A stretch of DNA of 64,000 nt from JADKCZ01 sp963786945 (GTDB taxonomy: Bacteria > Myxococcota > Myxococcia > Myxococcales > Anaeromyxobacteraceae): NCBI GenBank assembly GCA_963786945.1, contig CAWBAO010000003.1, positions 806,001 through 870,000 on the forward strand. Direction: 5' to 3'. A program made the translations under genes and the position numbers. The notes below the pieces were generated by a model. The model saw only the letters and a program-made list of their open reading frames with translations, had not been told where the DNA came from and made no database searches. Shown here one piece after another: positions 59,194 through 64,000 of this stretch (position 1 is its first letter; each line of letters opens with the position of its first letter).

Positions 59194-62100
59194 GCGAGGC
59201 CAACCGCGACCTGGTCGCCGGCGGAACCATCGTCCTGCGGGACCAGCGGGTGGTCTACGCCACCGTCGGCGCCCAGGCCCTGCTCGGCCGGTCGGGGCGG
59301 GACCTGCTGGGGCTCGAGCTGGCGGAGCTGGTGGCGCCGGAGGACCGCGAGCGGGTGCTCGACCGCCACCAGCGTCGCCTGCGCGGCGAGCCGGTGCCGG
59401 CCGAGTACGAGATGCAGCTGCTCCGACCCGACGGCTCCCGGCGCACCACCGAGGCGCGGGTGTCGCTGGAGGGCTCCGAGGTGGTGGTCCAGCTGCAGGA
59501 CCTCACCGACCAGGCCGAGCGGCGGCGTCGGCTGGAGGGGCTGGCGGCCCTCGGCGTGGCCATCCAGCGCGAGCGGACCGAGGCGGCCATCCACCAGCGG
59601 GTGCGGGAGGGGCTGGCGGCGCTGGACCTGACCCCCGCGCTGCTGCGCCCGGCCGGTGACGGGGTCCAGGTGGTCTGGGCCCTGCTCCCCGCCACCATCG
59701 CCGGGGCGGTCGCGGCGCTCCTGAAGCGGCCCATCGAGGGGCTGGTCGGCCCCTGGAGCGCCTTCAGCCGCGAGGCCTGGGCGACCGGTGCGGCCTACTC
59801 GGACGACTGGGTCGCCCATGCCGCGCAGTTCGCCCGCCAGGAGCAGGCCGGCCAGGTGGCCGCGGCGGCCGCCGCCCTCGGCCTGGTGCGGGGCATGGCG
59901 GTCCGGCTCGACGAGCGGCTCGGGCCGACCGGCTACCTGCTGGCGGTCGGCGAGTGGGTGCGGAGCAGCGACCTGCCGGCCTTCCGGCTCTTCGGCGCCC
60001 AGGTGGCCGCCGCGCTCGACTCGGCCCGCGACATCGCCGAGCTCTCCTCGCGCAACGTCGACCTCTCCGCGCTGGCGGAGCTGGGGGCGCTGTCCGGCAC
60101 GGCGGCCTCGCTCGACGAGTTCCTGCCGCGCGCCCTGGAGGTGGTCGTGGCCACCACCGGCGGCCAGGCCGCCGGGGTCTTCGCCGTGTCGCTGGCGAAG
60201 CGGCGGCTGGAGCTGGTCCACGCCACCGGCCTGGGCGGTCCACCGCCCCGCCTCATCAGCCGGGCCAGCTTCGAGTCGCCGCTCGGCGAGGTGGCCAGCC
60301 GCCACCGGCTGGTGGTGGCCCACCCCGACGTCTTCAGCCCGGAGCAGCGCGCCTGGGCGGAGTCGGCCGGGCTCTCCACCTTCGCCTACGTGCCGCTGGT
60401 GGCGCGCACCCAGACCCTGGGCGTGCTGGTGGTGGCCTGGCGCGAGCGGATCGACGAGGGCGGCTGCCGCCCCGGGCTGCTGCTGGCCATGGGCTCCCAC
60501 CTCGCCGCCGCCATGGAGTCGCACGGCCTGCTCCGCGACCTGCGCCGCCGCGTCGGCGAGCTCACCCTCCTCAACGACGTGGCGGTGGCCACCGCCAGCC
60601 TCGACCCGGTGCTGCTGCTGGAGAACGCGCTGCGCCGCATCTGCGAGACCCTCGAGGCCGACGGCGGGCTCGCCTACCTGTCGACCGGCGACCAGCTGGA
60701 GCAGCAGGCCAGCATCGGGCTTGCGCCCGAGACGGCGGCCCTGCTCCGGCGGCTGGAGCCCGGGGAAGGGCCGGCCGGGCTGGCGGTGGCGCGGCGGCAG
60801 CCGGTCGTCGACCTGCCGCCGGAGCTCTCCGGCGCCCGCTGCGGCGCGACCCTGGCCCGGGAGCAGCTCCGCACCGTGGTGGCGGTCCCGCTGCTGGCCA
60901 AGGAGCGGGCCGTGGGGGCGCTCTGCCTCTTCCGCCGCGCCGCCCGGCCGTTCGCCGAGGGCGACGTGACGCTGCTCTCGGCCATCGGCGTCCAGCTGGG
61001 CGTGGCCGTGGACGCGGCGCGCCAGCATGGGGACGTCCGGCGCCGCGCCCGCGAGCTCGAGGCCATCCACGCCCTGGCGCTGCGGGCCCTCTCGGCCGCG
61101 CCCGGCGAGACCGTGGCGCTCATGCAGGAGACGGCCCGGGCCGTGGCCAGCGCGCTCCCGGCGCAGCAGGTGGTGGTCATGCTGCTGGACCGGAGCGGCA
61201 CCTCGCTGGAGCCGGCCGCCGTCCATGGCCCGCCGGTCCCCGCGGCGGCACATCGCCTGGAGCTGGCGAGTTCCCGGCTGGCGGAGGAGGCCCTGCGGTC
61301 CGGCACCCCGACCTGGAGCGAGAACACCACCCTCGATCCGCGCAGCGTCATGTTCGGGCGCGAGGACGTCCCGCCCTCGGCCGTGCTGGTGGTGCCCCTG
61401 GCGGCGCGGGCCGCCCCGCGCGGGATCATGCTCATCGGCGATGCGGCGGGGCGCCGCTTCTCCGAGTCCGACCGCGCCCTGGCCTCGGCGCTGGGGGCCG
61501 AGCTGGCGCTGGCCCTGGAGAACTCCGAGCTCTACGCCGACCTGCACCGGGAGCAGGAGAAGAACATCCGCAAGTCCCGCCTCGAGGCGCTCGGCGAGCT
61601 GTCGGCGGTGATCGCCCACGAGGTCCGCAACCCGCTGGGCGTCATCTTCAACTCGCTCGGCTCGCTGCGCCGACTCACCGGCACCGGGACCGACGCCCGC
61701 ATGCTGCTGGAGATCGTCGGCGAGGAGGCCGACCGCCTCAACCGCATCGTCGGGGACCTGCTCGACTTCGCGCGCCACTCGCCCCCCCAGCTGGTCCCCG
61801 ACCGGCTCGAGCAGGTGGTCGACGAGGCGGTCAGCGTGGCCGTGGCCCAGCCGCCGCCGGGGCTCGAGGTGGTCCGGACCGTGGGCGCCGACCTCCCCGA
61901 GGTGCCGCTCGACGCCGGTCAGGTGCGCCAGGCGGTGCTCAACCTGGTGGTCAACGCGGTGCAGGCCATGCCGGGCGGCGGTCGGCTCACGGTGCGGACC
62001 TTCCTCGACGGGGCCGCCGCCGTGGTCGAGGTGGAGGACACCGGCCCCGGGATCGCCGAGGTGATCCGCCAGCGGATCCTCGAGCCCTTCTTCACCACCA

Positions 62101-62272
62101 AGGCGTCGGGCACCGGGCTCGGCCTCCCGGTGGTGAAGCGGATCGTCGAGGGACATGGCGGCGAGCTCCGGCTCCGCACCGGCCCCTCCGGCTCCTGCTT
62201 CTCCCTCCGCTTCCCCGTCGCGCCCGGCGCGCTTTCCGCCCGCGCCGCCCGCCCCCTCCCGAGCGCCTCCAC

Positions 62273-62276
<4 letters not shown>
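59190..62276 (+). CDS. hybrid-free sensor histidine kinase with PAS and several GAF domains
   Basis: A 1028-residue soluble-looking kinase with no transmembrane segment. Residues about 10-110 are a PAS domain (IVLRDQRVVYATVGAQALLG, LLRPDGSRRTTEARVSLEG). Three or four GAF-like domains follow to about residue 790, for example LPRALEVVVATTGGQAAGVF and LREQLRTVVAVPLLAKERAV-type segments. The kinase core has the H-box LSAVIAHEVRNPLGVIFNSL with His810, and an ATPase domain with NLVVNAVQAM, VEDTGPGIAEV and GTGLGLPVVKRIVEGHGG. It is cotranscribed with its probable cognate NtrC-type regulator (ATGA overlap) and selB. The signal is unknown. Confidence 0.92.
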
Positions 62277-63688
<1,412 letters not shown>

Positions 63689-63715
63689 CCGGGACCCGCC
63701 GGTTTCGAGGCTGCA

Positions 63716-63729
63716 TTGCAGGGGTGCAA
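63716..63729. promoter_or_regulatory. inverted repeat, possible NtrC-type activator site
   Basis: TTGCA-GGGG-TGCAA (perfect five-base arms) lies about 120-150 bases upstream of the sigma-54 promoter, at the distance where enhancer sites of NtrC-like activators are usually found. It starts 27 bases after the regulator's stop codon. Confidence 0.5.
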
Positions 63730-63846
63730 GGTCGGGCGGCTCGTGGCCGCCGGCCCCCGGGCCTTCACCGCGCCCAGGCCGCCGCAACCTCCCGTCGGGC
63801 CTGCCCTTCTCCGCCCGGCCGGGAGGCGCCGCGGCCGGCGGCCACC

Positions 63847-63862
63847 TGGCATCCCGGTTGCT
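63847..63862 (+). promoter_or_regulatory. sigma-54 promoter (-24/-12)
   Basis: TGGCAT-CCCGG-TTGCT matches the sigma-54 consensus TGGCAC-N5-TTGCW at all but one position, and GG and GC are separated by exactly 10 bases. Expected transcription start is near 63873, about 70 bases before the receiver-domain gene at 63946. It lies directly behind a sigma-54 activator gene. Confidence 0.75.
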
Positions 63863-63945
63863 CCATGCGGAGGTGAAGCGCAGGGCCGCCTGCTCGAGTA
63901 CGGTCCCCCCCGCCACTCCCGCTGCGCCCTGCGCTTCGCTTTCTC

Positions 63946-64000
63946 ATGGTCACGGTGCTCCTCATCGACGGAGACCGGAACTTCCGGGAGGCGCTGGCCA
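63946..64000 (+). CDS. receiver-domain (response regulator) gene, 3' end beyond the window
   Basis: Only 18 residues are visible: MVTVLLIDGDRNFREALA. The strand VLLIDGDRNFREAL is the first beta-strand and acidic pair (Asp-x-Asp) of a response-regulator receiver domain. Whether it carries an AAA+ or other output domain cannot be seen. It is preceded by the sigma-54 promoter and inverted repeat described above. There is no clear Shine-Dalgarno directly before ATG 63946. Confidence 0.6.
   Translation, partial: MVTVLLIDGDRNFREALA

Noticed and set aside
58989..62156. 1055-codon minus-strand open frame opposite the sensor kinase
   Set aside because: Shadow frame rich in His/Gly/Arg; the plus strand carries full kinase motifs.

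Overview
The window is about 73-75 percent G+C, with dense genes, strong G/C bias at third codon positions and many GTG starts. Several families point to Myxococcota, most likely an Anaeromyxobacter-like deltaproteobacterium: a three-heme periplasmic cytochrome c7, a TIGR04551-type outer-membrane protein, a zinc-ribbon/GYF/TPR giant, a family of HNH endonuclease genes (here decayed), and NtrC/sigma-54 signalling. No database search was possible, so the taxonomy is inference from family recognition.

Layout. 1-7646: end of an RmlD-type reductase, an acyl-CoA dehydrogenase coupled to a methyltransferase, a seven-bladed FG-GAP lipoprotein (frame-broken), an inositol-monophosphatase/ADP-ribosylglycohydrolase fusion followed by a beheaded WYL C-terminal domain, and exonuclease III. 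7648-13333: TldE/TldD (TldD with a Tat signal), a spinster-type MFS carrier and an acyltransferase. 13361-20490: DUF192 protein, a phosphofructokinase with PPi-type residues, a leftward run of envelope and enzyme genes (lipoprotein, lipocalin, SDR, CoA-binding protein, lipoprotein), a DUF938 methyltransferase and cytochrome c7. 20760-30132: J-domain-like protein, iron-sulfur protein, quinone oxidoreductase, Tat phosphoesterase, DUF3943, DUF169, Rsm22-like methyltransferase, DUF3052 and RNase Z. 30175-34233: transaldolase-like aldolase, KdsD, class II aldolase, an HNH endonuclease pseudogene and FolK. 34330-41387: an HExxxH protein, then a tightly coupled leftward operon argH - small lipoprotein - lysA - dapA - dapB - FAH hydrolase, which covers the end of arginine synthesis and most of diaminopimelate/lysine synthesis. 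41432-48379: outer-membrane protein, methylmalonyl-CoA epimerase, transglutaminase, SpmA/SpmB and a MarR-TolC pair. 48446-57217: TPR giant, acyltransferase - epimerase - Hsp33 operon, small unknowns and a phosphoribosyltransferase. 57244-64000: selB - sensor kinase - NtrC-type regulator as one overlapping operon, then a strong sigma-54 promoter with an upstream inverted repeat in front of a receiver-domain gene cut by the window end.

A window-wide feature is a set of about nine single-base frame breaks in otherwise well-preserved genes, several of them in G/C homopolymers. This looks more like indel error in the assembly than gene death, and those genes should be read as probably intact. The exception is the HNH endonuclease at 32707-33660, which is truly degraded. 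I saw no tRNA, rRNA, CRISPR array, insertion sequence or prophage. Apart from the pseudogene region, no stretch above 300 bases lacks a gene.
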